Source: Macquaria australasica (Eukaryota > Chordata > Actinopteri > Centrarchiformes > Percichthyidae). From it: a stretch of DNA of 64,000 nt. The notes under the pieces are model-generated. The model saw only the letters and a list, made by a program, of their open reading frames with translations, ran no database searches and was not told where the DNA came from. Below are positions 27,141 to 39,538 of the stretch, one piece after another. The stretch is from NCBI GenBank assembly GCA_005408345.1, contig SEMN01000176.1, positions 374,501 to 438,500 on the forward strand. The letters are read 5' to 3'. The first letter of the stretch is position 1; each line of letters opens with the position of its first letter. The translations under genes were made by a program, and so were the position numbers.

Positions 27141-28458
27141 CTGCCAACAGATCAAACATGGTATCAGTGACATGACAGTGGGTTAGATATCTAGTATAAT
27201 GTTTATGAACTCACTGTACTACAGATGTCTATGGTTAGCAAATTCATCTCTGTGCAGCATTATACTTGAGCACACTGTATATTTATTAGAAAGCACAAGC
27301 TAACTGTTACCAATGCACCTAATAGCCTAATATACTAGACACACAGATAAGACATTGATGCTATTATTCTCTTTGAGGAGCAGTACGACAAAATATATTC
27401 CTTTTATAACTACTGATTGCATAAATATTGAAGAAGAAGCTACAGACATGTTCAGAGTTGAGAACAATGAATTCCTCATCCTCCTCGCCCTCCTCATCCT
27501 CTGGCAGGGGCTCCTGATCCTCCATGTCTTCTGATGTGTTAAGGTTTGAGAGGTGAGGTATCATCTGCACCTGAGCAACATCTTGTTGCACTGAAACACA
27601 GAAAATAAAATGCACAATTTAACTAATCAACAAATTCAAATGTGAAAGATGAAAACATTGCTGAGTGATAACTTGCAAACATGTACTTGGAATTATTTTT
27701 TGTCTGTCTTTGACTGTGTCTTCTAAATTTATAGGCCTAAATTAGCTGTTTTATCCTACTTACTGTATGTCATTTGCACTAATTTCTGTGCTACACAATT
27801 TTATTTCCCTCAGGAAGATAAATGATATTGTATTGAACTGTGCTCTGCTGTGTCATACTGTGTTGCTTTGTGCTGAATCCCAAACAGGGTTAGTGTGTGA
27901 CTGACCTGAATTTGTGGCTGCTGGGGAGTATACATCCGCACCAATGTGGTCAGGGTGAAGCTGGGGGGTCGGATCATCGGGCTCTGGTCCTGACTACAGA
28001 CAGTGTGTAGTGTTAGACACACATTTCATGTCCACATTTTAGACTTGTACAGTAGCTGGCAATTGGGCTAACAGGGCTAACATTGTATGCAACAGTATAA
28101 TCGGCTTGAACTCCTTGTTAACTTATATTATGTGCACCCAAGAGCAAAGACTACAAGTGCAACATCACAGCAGCACGTGGACAAAAGATGAAATTAATAT
28201 CCCCATGTCTCCACAAGGAACTGATAATGGAGTAAAAGGTGAAAAATGAAACACTAAAGCAAAAAAAAAGTTGCTGGACTCTTCTTTATTCGTCAGATAT
28301 CATACCTCTTCAGCAGGTGGGACAGTCGCTCCACAGTCCTCTGCTGCTTTGTCACTTCCTCCATCCTGCAGCTTGCTGTCTCTCTCATCTTGGCTGGAGC
28401 TCTCCTCCATGCCCTCCTCCCCGCCTCCCTCACCTCCCTCACCTCCCGCGCTCTGCAT
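18206..28458 (-). CDS. ccdc40: Coiled-coil domain containing 40 (axonemal ruler subunit)
   Basis: Eighteen coding exons join in phase into 986 codons from the ATG at 28458 to the TGA at 18208-18206. An acidic, low-complexity N-terminus (about residues 1-128) precedes an almost continuous coiled coil. Close matches to human CCDC40 as I remember it include DLYVERLTKDTERL, QQWSSSLVGMRRRDEA, RQIMLWEKKTQLVRETRSAVDSE and the C-terminal NLANLVALQSRTKKLQ. CCDC40 pairs with CCDC39 to form the 96-nm ruler that positions inner dynein arms and the nexin-dynein regulatory complex on motile axonemes; loss causes ciliary dyskinesia. The human protein is 1142 residues, with a longer acidic N-terminus. An X-box lies at the promoter. 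One intron is GC-AG. Confidence 0.96.
20430..20640 (-). repeat. Dispersed repeat R1, copy 2
   Basis: Reverse complement of the 10870-11155 repeat: shared blocks include ATAGCGCC, GTTATCTCAGGGCACTTTT, GGCAAGGAAAAACTCCCA and GGTTGGGTTGAGAG. It lies in the ccdc40 intron between exons 20807-20927 and 19233-19421. Confidence 0.75.
22578..22962 (+). repeat. MITE family T, copy 2
   Basis: The left end TTAAAGGGGCATTTTTACAC and right end GGAGTACTCCTTTAA form inverted termini; the internal CTTCTGTGGCTCTGGACGGAG matches the family core. It occupies a ccdc40 intron. Confidence 0.6.
27448..28458 (-). CDS. ccdc40: ccdc40 N-terminal exons: Gly/Glu-rich acidic region
   Basis: Coding exons 28306-28458, 27906-27993 and 27448-27590 encode residues 1-128. 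They begin MQSAGGEGGEGGGEEGMEES and end with EDMEDQEPLPEDEEGEEDEE then FIVLNSEH. The ATG lies 5 nt after a candidate acceptor (ATCACAG-GTCGA), so exon 1 is noncoding. A second in-frame ATG (codon 17) could also start. The acidic region is poorly conserved in the family but acidic in human as well. Confidence 0.88.
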
Positions 28459-28883
28459 TCGACCTGTGATGACGAACAAGTGGTCTGAAGATAGTTAGCA
28501 CACGTTAGCATACTTTTTAACACGTAGTTTTCTCTTCTCTAGTTAATATAACTGTTATTATGCGTTACAAATAGATAAACATGCTGTTCTATTAGAGTAT
28601 GCTATTTTAGTTTTTTTTTAACACTGTAGCAAACTAGCTTTCCATATGTGGTTGGTACAGAAAACACAAAACCTTCAAAGCCAACCTGGACCAGGTTTAG
28701 TTAGTTAGCGTAGGTTAACGTTAGCGGCCAATGCGGGTGAGGAACACATTAACCCACAGTTACAATAGTGGACACCTATTGAAACAGATACTGAACAAAT
28801 AAAAGAAATACACCGTATATCCGAATAAAATATAATTGTTTCCTTTAATTTTGACAACACTTAGCAAAGCTATAGTTACTCAC

Positions 28884-28960
28884 CACCGTAGCACTGTCAC
28901 CGACGAACCAGCGCACTAACGTTGCTAGGCAACCGTAAACTTCCGTTGGAGGGGGAGGCG
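28884..28960 (-). promoter_or_regulatory. ccdc40: ccdc40 promoter and noncoding exon 1
   Basis: A consensus donor (ACGGTG-GTGAGTAAC) at 28884/28883 marks the 3' end of a noncoding first exon that would splice to the acceptor 5 nt before the ATG exon. The X-box lies 37-50 nt farther upstream, which places transcription start around 28.90-28.96 kb. No TATA box is seen. Confidence 0.6.
28921..28933 (-). promoter_or_regulatory. ccdc40: RFX X-box motif
   Basis: GTTGCTAGGCAAC is an imperfect inverted repeat that fits the RFX-family X-box (GTNRCC-N-RGYAAC) at all but one position. X-boxes drive ciliary genes with RFX2/RFX3 and FOXJ1, which agrees with the product. Confidence 0.8.
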
Positions 28961-29264
28961 AGGTGCTCAACATCCCAGACCGGATGTTGTGGTCAATTCA
29001 AGGCAGCTTGTCGAAGTATAAGAAATGTGTGGGCGTTTACTTTCTACAGGTATGGATATAATAAAATCGTTTCCGAGTAATTATTGACGTGGCTTTCATG
29101 CTTTCTGCTCATCAAGGTCATCCTATCCATTAATTTTATTGCAATTGTATGGTCACATCTTCCTTTCCGGTTGAATCTAATGTATAATTTTGGGTTGTTC
29201 ATATTTGCTTAACTCCAAATAAAAACATTCCAGACAGAGCTGGAAGACAGGGTTAAACAGTCAG

Positions 29265-29460
29265 TGGTGGAAAGTAACTACAGTACATTCAACTACTACA
29301 TTACATTATGACGCATTTGATTGGCAGATAGTTACTGGCAACTTTACAACTTCAGTTTTTATATAGACAAACTATGATGAGTTAATTATATCTGATGCAC
29401 TGTTATAGCTTAAACTACCCAACACTATATCATTGCATTAGTAATCATAATCCAATAAAA
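29265..29460 (+). repeat. MITE remnant, CAGTGGTGGAAAGTAACTA family
   Basis: CAGTGGTGGAAAGTAACTA at the left, CTACTACATTACATTATGACG and GATGCACTGTTATAGCTTAAACTACCCAACA resemble a very abundant fish MITE. The copy is shortened. It lies between the ccdc40 promoter and the 3' end of tex2. Confidence 0.65.
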
Positions 29461-29487
29461 ATAAACCAAAAGGCTTTAATTGACAGA

Positions 29488-29640
29488 TTTATTTTGCTTT
29501 ATAAATAAGGCAGATGAACGTAATCACTGAATTTGCCCTTAAAATGACATGATCATTTTAAAAAGTCATTAATAATTCACAGATACAAATCATGGCATGT
29601 CTTCATATATCCTCAAAAATCTTATTTCATTCTGTTTATT
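29488..29640 (-). terminator. tex2: Candidate tex2 polyadenylation signals
   Basis: AATAAA occurs on the minus strand at 29640-29635 and 29493-29488. Use of either would give a 3' UTR of about 1.8-1.95 kb. I saw no earlier AATAAA below the stop codon, but variant signals were not excluded. Confidence 0.4.
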
Positions 29641-31433
29641 CCAAAGTAGTAGACAAAAATACAACCATAACCCACCTCATATAGTCATTCAAAAACAAAT
29701 ATTTAACAAAAAGTAACTAACGGAAAGACAATCATACAGAAAAAAATAATAATTTTGTGTTACAGTGCTTTAGTATTCTAAGAGAGGAAAAAATGAAAAC
29801 AAGGTAAGAATTCCTGTAAACAATGTTAATGCAGGTATTGTGGCGCATTTGTAAATATTAACTCACAATGCTATTTCAATTCAGGATGTGGACCTTTGAG
29901 CAGAGGGATCTGGCACTATAGGCCTAATCAAAGGACTTTGGTTAAGATATGACACAGTTAAAAAGGTATCTTCAGAAAGGGAACCTGTAGATAAGGCTAT
30001 ACATTCTTGGCAATAGATGCTCTATACAGTATGTACCTTAAATTCATCCAATTGGTGTACATACAGTATGGCGGGTAGAGTCTTTTTAAAGCACTATCAC
30101 GCATTGAAGGTGGTCATTTAAATTCACTTCCAATAATATCATCATCGTCATCCACATTAACACCATTAAGTATAAAGGATGTATAGATAAATACACCATA
30201 TGGTACTCAAAAAACATAACGACTGAATGAGACATCTGGATAAAAGATAAGCAAGATGAGATAGTGCTTATCATAAGAAAACAAAAAGAAAACCTTCACT
30301 TGTATTTGTGCAATAATTTGCATACCGCAGTCAAAATGTGACTGGGTAAAAACTCTTGTCATACAATAACAATGAGAACCAAAACTATCCTAACTATGGT
30401 ACATACATTCAATAGACGTGTTAGAGGCCTCATACTTCTCATCAGACATACGCTTTTATATAATATCTATACAAGATCATACTATATCCTACGTAGCGTT
30501 TCTATCATTGCACTTATTGTGTTTGTGTATTTGTCATTAGTATGGAATTTACATAGTGAATGACACATTTCCTAGATAATGTATGTTTGCTTATGAGCAT
30601 TATTTCCATATAGATATGGGGAAAGGCATCACTCACATAAAAAAAAGGGTTTTGGCAAATGAAGGGAGGTGTTTGGGGTGTGATCACAGCACAAATGAAT
30701 ACTGTTAACTGTTAACACCTGATCAAAATCCGCTCACATAAAGCCACTTGAAGGTTTAATGTTTCATATGGTAAATTAACCTAACATCAAGTATCTGAGC
30801 TTTTCCAATACACTTTTTTAACCTGCTTACACTTAATTCATTCTTGACAATGGAAATGACAACTCTCCATCACACTAATCATTCACTATGAAACACCTCT
30901 AATTTCAACATACTATCATACTGTAAATCTCCACTTACTGTATTTCTATAATAAAGGGGCTACCATATCTCATTCTCTAGCCTTAGCAGAAACTTGTCAT
31001 CTGCAGGCTGTAAGGTATCTGGTGAATGCTTCCACATCAACGTGTTCATAGGACATTATATACTCATATATTCCCCTTATTAACTTAAACCAACCCCAGT
31101 TCTGAGCCAAACATGGCTCTCTTCATGTCAGTCCCTATTCAATAGGTCCTTACTGTTATATAAATCCTTCAAAGACAAATCACCTTTTCCTCTGGCAAGA
31201 TAAATACTACTGAACAGAGCAGCAAGCAACAGTTTGTCTTTAGTGTTTCCTTGGTTGGCTCTACTGTGTTCCTTGTGTGTACCTTCCATACGGTCTCCTC
31301 TATGGTAAGTGAGAAACTCACTCACTATGGGAATGTATTTGTATTACAGTAGCGTCTGACTCATCGACTTTGGCTCCACTTCCCATTTTGAGACTTCATA
31401 AGCTCTAGGAAATACTGTAAACAATCTTCATGG

Positions 31434-34400
31434 CTAGCTGGTGCTGTCCCTCTCCAGCTGGGAAGGCTCTGGGTCCACTGCGGGGCCAACTAAGGGTCCG
31501 CCAGCTGTTCGTGGGTCCATGGCAGAATGCATGATAGTCAGCCACACGTCATCCATGTTTGGCATTACAAAGATTTTCTAAAAAAGGAGAGAGAATGATA
31601 GATGACAGTGAGTCAATTTTTAGTATTCTTGACACATTTTTGACACATGTAATGTCTTGGAACTTGGACCACAAATAGTAAGCACATAATAGGTAGTGTG
31701 CAACTGTTTATTTAAAATGTTTAAAGTCTTATAAGATCATTCTAGGATCATATAGATATCATGAAGATGTTAGATGGCTTAGATCTTTGGAATTTTTTAT
31801 ACTGTTAGCTTGTGATTTTGGTGATTTAGGATCCGAATATAATTCATCCCTTTGGATGTATGATGGCACAGTTATATCAGCATTTACAACAGCAACATTT
31901 CGGACCAAATGCAATTCATTTCAATGAGACTGCTGCAGTGGATCACGTGTTCATCATTTTGAATTTACCCTTTGTATTTTGTCTTCTGTCTTTAAGAGTA
32001 TTCTGTTTATGTCTTATATAGTTTATCAATAAAAAAAAACAAAAAAACAACAACAACAAGTTTTTGGTGTGACCGGGCTCTGTGTCTCTGAATTACAGAA
32101 ACCAAAAAATTGAAATGTAGTGTTTATCAATACCTGGAATTCCTGGTCCAGTTTCTTCTCTATCCAGTCTGTAACATGAGCCAGAGTGACTTCTCTTTCT
32201 CCCAGTTTAGGTCGCGCCTTCAGTTCCAGGTGAGGCGGCGTCCTAAAGCCATACCTGCAACAGAAAACGTGAAAACAATTCATGATTTACGGTACTTACA
32301 AACACTATTAAGAGTTGACAAATGAATACGTTTCAGTAACAGTGTGGTCACCACCAGCAGAGGGCAGTGATGTATTGAACAAAGTGCTACTTTTTTTTTT
32401 TTCAATAAAACATGCAGTTGCGGGGTAGAATTACTTTCAGTTGTTGTGAGTACAGATATATTGATATATTGTGTATGTTTCACATGAATTATCCAACATT
32501 TTGAGATTAAACTATGTGCCTTGTAACTAAGTAACCATTGACATGTGAGAGGAAATTGGCTAATTAAGAGTCATCTGAAAACCATTTCTATCAACAGAGT
32601 TGGCTGTGTTTTCTATCTGTGGGAAAGTGCCATCACTGAGGAAGATGTGATTATTTCTCACTCTGTCAGACATAGAAATTCACTTTGCACGGCATTCCAC
32701 AAATTATGACGTAGAAAAACAACATGTACCATATCCTGTCAGTGGGTGGTGGGGGTATGTTGACAGCCAATGTTCCTTGGAGTTCCTGCACCTCCACTGT
32801 GAGCAGAAGGGGCGTGTTAGACACCTCTTCCATCTTCTTTTTGATGAACTCTGTCTCTGTGGCCTTCTGGAAGTATTTGGATTTGGTGATCTTGTCCACG
32901 AAGCGCATGATCTTGCTGGATTTGTGGCCTCCAACCAAACTGTGTTCAATAAAAGGAGGGTTAGGGTTAAAAGTCGCACACTAAATTTAGTGTAGCCGTA
33001 CTTCTATGATTTCTGATGATTATTACATACATATATTTTTTAAATATTCCATAATCATAGATGAAGTGAGCACAGAGAATGTATATAAACTCAGTTTCAC
33101 CCTTCTGCTACAGCGGAGTCATTTGAGAGCTCTGAAGAGGCTTCCTCATCTGATGAGCCTGCACTGGACGACTCTTCATCACTATCAGCCAGGCAGTAGG
33201 TCCGTGGCCTGTATCTGGAAACGCATAAACACAGAAATGGATTAAGATGAACACACATACATACATACATACATACATACATACATACACACTCACGCAT
33301 GCACTAACACATGCACATGGTTCTGCTGTGTTTCATTTAGTTCTATTGAACTGTATGGATGAAACAATGCACAAATGAGGTATAGAAACAATCAGAGGGA
33401 GATATGAGTGTGCATGCCCATGACTGCTGGATTTGGGGGATGTAAACAGCCAGAAACACTGATGAAGGCACTGAACACACTAAGAAATGAATACTTAATG
33501 AGACGAAACATTGGTTGGTAACATGAAATGAGACAACCCCAAAACTATAGACATACAAAATGAGAATGAGAGTCGATCAGAAGAGATCATTGTTGAAAGT
33601 CAAGCACTCACCAAGAGCAGAAATACATCCAATTAACAGCCGAATAAAGGTAGAGTCCAGAGGGCAGACAGGGAATAGCAGAGAAAAGAAAGAAGAAGAA
33701 AAGACAACAAAGATATAAAACACTGAGCGAGAACCATACCAAATGCGGCAGACAACTGACAGAGACACATACTTTTTAGTGTCAAGTAGAGGGGGAAAAG
33801 GCATCTAAGAGAAACACCTTGAGGCTTTCCTAAAATGTGTGTGTGGTATTGGGGGAGGGGTGTTTGGCTGTCTTACCCATCTTTGCCAAATTCCCCTAAG
33901 CGGACGCTCTCTCCCTCTTTGCCCAGGCGAATGAGGTTCATCTTGGTTTCCAGGGTCATCAGAAAGGAACCACTGTAGGAAATCTCCAAGTCAAACCACA
34001 GACCTGAGGAACAGACAGGGGTTATCAGAAATGTTGATCTGAGAGAAAATGAAAGAAGTGAAACTGAAGTGGAAGATTTGGGGATCTTCCACTTTACGCC
34101 CCACTGTCATGTCAATGTATCTACCCACAAGCACAGCCATGATACATTGGTGTGTATAAAGGTAAAAAGTACCGGTTGACAAATCTCTATTGCCCAACCC
34201 TATTTACGAGTGATAATTGAAAGAAGCAGAGTTGAATCAAGATGGCTGTTAGTTTTAAGGCCAATCTCCTCGACACAGAGAGCACTTCAGGCCGCAGTCC
34301 TTCTCCCTGCCTGTTAAATCTCTCTCTCTCTCTTTCTCCCACTACTTTGTTTCCCTACTTCTTCCTTCACTGTCTTGCCCTTTCTGTGGCACCACTCTTT

Positions 34401-37400
34401 CCCCCTGAGCATCACAGAAGTGGGGACCCCAACAGATTTTATTTTCTTGATCCCTCTGCTTAGACGAGAAAGACTCGGCGAAAGACTCAGCAAAGGGAGG
34501 GGAAGGAGAGAAGGTGAGATCACAAGGTCCTTTGAACGGAGGAGAAACAGTTGGAGGGCATGCAATCTTCCCCCCTAACCCCCGTTTGATATCAGCAGGG
34601 GGGGAGACTGGCTGCATAAAAAGGGCTCTCCCTTACTCCCTCTATTCATTTTACCTCTGCTCTACCAAACCTGCTGTAATCTGGATTATACCAACTCCTC
34701 AAAAGCCTCCATCCAAAGCCTGGCTCACATGGGGCAAGCTATGTGCACTCCGTTTTTCTTTTTTCTCTCTCTCTCTTTTTACAACACAGGATCACATGTT
34801 CTTGTGTGCCAAGAGCCACATCTAACCATGAATTTGGGTGTGGTTTCTCTTTACGCCACTGCGAGGCAGCAAAGGACGACAGACGACGCAGGAATGATGA
34901 ACAAAGGATGAAAGCCATTAAGGGATTCTAAACCAAAACACATTGCACTTCGCTGCAACTAAAACACATGTGCATGTATGGCATGCAAAAGTCTATAAAA
35001 TGTGTACAAATACATGGTGCGACATTTAGTGCACAGATACCAGAGTCCTTATAATTAGATTTAGATTTCCTGCATACATGGCCCAGGTACATGATTGGAA
35101 AAAGTTAAAAAGTTGTTCAGATAGGATCAACAAATGTAGTACAGGAAGGCAAAAACAAAAAAAAAAAACAGCACTGAGACTGGGTGCCCTCTCTTCACTG
35201 CTCTGTTGAGGCCTGAACACCAGCTGGTTGTGCTAAATGACGTGATAATGCAATGAGTCTGGTGTGCCAGAGAGAAAAACAATCAGAGTGAGAGCGAGTC
35301 AGAGAGAAACAAAGTGGGGGAGAAATGAAAGCAAAAGAAAGAAGGTTAGAAAGTCAGAGAAGGTTTGAGAAAGTACATAGAAATAGACAGACAGTCAGAC
35401 AGAGACACACAGTGAACAGGCCTGGGTCTGCTGAAGAACCCAGTGGGCTTTGCTTTACCCGCCTGTCCTGGGGGGTGTAGTGGATAATAAGACTGTCTGG
35501 CTGGGCTGGGGTTTATGCAGGGCACTTTGTTAGATTGGGGAGAGAAGAAAAGAGCCTCAGTGCATGCCGCTGGACCAGTGCTTCCTTAATTGGGGTGAAG
35601 CCGCATGACGAAGAGTTAGGAGCGTGTGGTCGCACATAAGGCAAAGAAAAGCCTTCACACATGCAGGGTGATTGCTTGTATGCATCCAGAAATGGACATT
35701 ACAGAAACTCATGAACATGAAGCAGAGTGTATGCAAAAACAAAATGTGCATGTACACAAGTGTGCAGAGACAATTCCTTGCGGAGATATGCACACATACA
35801 CACAGCTGGAGAGGTTCATCGATCCATTGCACTCAGCATGTTTGTTCCAGGAAGGAGCGGGGTGAGACAAGGTGAAGGCAGAACTTGAGATGCCTAAAGG
35901 ATACAGCCACTGTAACACCAGTGGAAATTTCAAAAGGAAAACTAAACTGACCGTTTCCAATCAAGCTCTCTAACTACCACTTCAAGGTAAAATGCTATTG
36001 ATCATGGAAACACAGCAGAAAAGCTGTAGAAACAGAAAAATGCACAGGGCTCAGTAAAGCTAAATGCCTTCATTTCTATTTAGCCAATTGTTTGGAGCAT
36101 GTACCCTTTTCCTGCTTCCTGTCACTTCCAAGAAATATGTCTAAAAATGAAGCACTTTGCTGTTTTAGATTGACAGTGAGTGATCTGGATCAATTCAGTC
36201 GCACTCTGTTAGAAAGAAATCAAAACATTTGGCACCATATTGCAGTTTTCTGAATTTGAAAGTGCAATTAAAGCTGACGACCTATCCACAACATCAACAA
36301 AATGGTGGCCTATGTAGACTGATTGAGTTTGGAGTGGCTGTTGAGGTGTGTTTTGCCTGGAACTGGTCCAATAAATGCCGTCTCAGTTGGAGATGCAATC
36401 AATTCTTGCTCTGATTATAGGGTTATGTGAGCGCTGCAGTGATAAAAATGAGGCAGTGACTCATAGCACAGGAGGGAGGAAGAGAGATGCTGAGACTAAA
36501 GAGTGAGTAAGAATACAAAGAGGAAGGTGAAATGAAAGGGAATGCAAGAGGAAGAGAAAACCAGGAAGAGAGCTGGAGATACATATGAAATGAATTAAGA
36601 GACAGATCTGTCACAGAATGTAAGGAGGAATGAGAAAGGCAATGTAGTACAAAGCTCCTTCTGATCAAAACTAGAACACAGTTAGCTAGAAACTGCAGCG
36701 CTACTTGAGCCAACATGGTTACATAGCCGTTGCAGCGGGTAAATCTACAGTCCCTCACAAAGCTAAAACCTCACACAGCTAAGCCTCCGTTTATCCGATC
36801 CACAGATAACCATAACACCTACTTAAGGCCTGCCTGCATTGTACTACGCTAAGAGCTCACTAACCAATCAAATTCTATTACACTTCTGTAAACAAAGCTT
36901 TCGGTTATGAAGTGTTTTCCAGAATCTATTGTGCACAACACCTTTGGAGATTTCTTCGTATTAACTGAGCCCATGTACCTTTTTGTAACACTTCTAACTG
37001 CCCAGTAAACAACAATACCCTCCTGAACTCTGAGCAGTGTTACTGTTGGTCAGACAGTCTGGCAGCAGCTGTAGAGGAAGGGAAAGGTTTGTACTTTATT
37101 TAAGGAGCTGAGAACATACAAGTAACAAGCATGTCTCTCTGACCTCGACGGTACCACTGCCTGACAAGCTGAGTGGGTGTAAGTGCACATTACGCTCCAG
37201 TGTGATGCACAGTAAACCTTATTCTGCCTGTGCTTACTGAATAAAGCAGCTATTGCCATTATTGTCTATGGTTTAACTATTGCTCACTTATTGGTGCTGA
37301 TAAAGCACAGGTTCTTGGCTTTACCATTCTGTATTAAAAAAAGTGTATTTTTACTTAATGGATGTTTATATCTAGTATTTTAAATATGTATAGAAAGTTA

Positions 37401-39456
37401 CGTAATGATGATGCTGATTCACATGTACATGAAACTCTTACCACAAGCAATGAATCAGAACAAGATGATGATGTGACCCTTGCGTTACATTATCATCAGC
37501 AGTCTAATTGTTGGTTAGTGGTGTCTGATAGTTAACATTGTACTGAAGGCATCTCATTGTGGACAGCTTTGTTTTCAGTGGAGTTAGGACTTCTATCACC
37601 GGTGCTGACATTTTTACGAAGGAGAGCATGTCAGTCATCCAGACACAGCCTCAGCACTGTGACCTCATTAATCACAGCAAGAAGAGGAGCAGTGGCCAGT
37701 CATGAGACAAAAAGTCACTTCTGTCCACGTGTGTATACATGCAGGGGATTGCAAAAGTATTCACCCCATTTGACATTTCACACTACTTCTTGAACTACAA
37801 GATTTTGAAAATGAAATTATTTGGATTTTTGGAAAGATTGTGACAACGCTCTAATTTCTGTCAGGAATTTTCAATGAATTTGGACTGAGTACCATGAGTA
37901 AGTGAAACTAGACTCTTGATTTGGATTGGAGATTTACAGAGGCTAGACGAAGGTCTAATACATACCAAAATGACGCACTAAGAACTTATTCATCACAGGA
38001 ACAGCATGTGTGTTCATTAATTGTTACCCATTTGCACTCTGTCAAGCTAGTTCAAATGAATTCAACTCTTTTTTTTTTTACCTCTGTTTACACCTCTGAA
38101 CATGGCACTGAAGCAGATGGATGGAGATTGTGAAATGTGGCATGAATCTTGCTTTTGTCTTGCTTTGTCTTGTTTACTCCACACATATTGTAAGTTCCAA
38201 TCAGGTTGTCGCCACTTTCTTCTGTGTGTGTTTGTATGACACAGCTAGAGCTCAAATTCATGTATGTGCAAGGGTGTAACAAATTAAATTCTTCATTTGT
38301 TTTTACCCTCCAAATGGCCAATAATGGAGTGACGGAGATGGATTGATTTAACACCATATATAGAGAGAACCAGTAAAAACTTCAACCTGCAAGAACTGAC
38401 CACATCTCTGTGATTATTAGAATTTGCATACAGTTAACTTATATTGATATTATGAATATGGCTTTATATTATTTAGGTAGTGGTAATGAATAGCCCCTCT
38501 TCCTCTACCCGCACATTATATTCTTTGTTATTTTGATGTCCTTTGTTTGACAAGACACAATTAATAGAGATAAAATGCCTCTGTGATGCTGATGCTGTAA
38601 ATGGCTGCTCCTATCCAAACCACTTTACAATTTGCCTCTCATTCACCCATTAACACACCAATGTCTTGCCCAAGGACACTTCGACATGTGGACAGGAGGA
38701 GCTGGAGATCGACCCGCTTTACCTCCTGAGCCACAGCCGCCCCTGATGTAGTGTACATGGAATGTTCAGATAATGCAGCATGGTGATAAAGCAAAAAATA
38801 TGTCACACTAAATTTATTTCATATATGTTTAAGTTATTAGGATATTGTTGTGTAAATAGACATCTTTAGGGATCTGATCACATTTTTACACCTGGAATAG
38901 GCAACTTGAAGGTGTTGCATGTGTGGAAATTCTACTTCCTTCAATGAGCCAGTTACTTCCGAGAGAGCAATGTTTTATCTGGCCTAGAGAAGAGTTTCCA
39001 CGGAAGATCAGAAAATGTCTGTAGACTTAAATTAATTTTGTGTGTGTTTAAGTGTACAATTCATTATTCAATGTGTGGGAACTTTTTCTAGCTAGTTCTT
39101 TTTGTGGTATATATATGTGTGTGTTTGATGACATACATGCATTACCAATTACAGACACTGGAACTACTTGATAAGAGTAATCTCCATAGCAAACGTTTAT
39201 AGACAACTAGCTAGCATTGCCACCTGTTAATCTTTGTTATCTCTAATATGGACATAGCTAACTGACTGACTGGCAAGCGCTTGATGTAGGGGTGTTGTGC
39301 TTTCAAACATAGGGAACACTCAAATGTGCTCTGTGGATAAGTAAATACTGCACAGTGAATGCAGACTTCCCAGAATATAGCGCATAGAGATCAATGTACC
39401 ACACAGATAGCGTTACTGGCCACACATGCCAGTATCTCTTTACAGAAACCACTGAG

Positions 39457-39538
<82 letters not shown>

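Noticed and set aside
34242..34931. Cluster of overlapping 60-100 residue frames in tex2 intron 6
   Set aside because: Low-complexity CT/GA-rich sequence open on both strands; no conserved motif and no splice structure.
37740..37800. Tc1-like element from the string TTGCAAAAGTATTCACCCC
   Set aside because: Only a short end-like fragment is present; no transposase or paired terminus could be recognised, so it is mentioned only within the intron entry.
38595..38745. Functional tRNA gene
   Set aside because: A-box-like sequence is present but the B box and acceptor stem are not; it is a SINE fragment.
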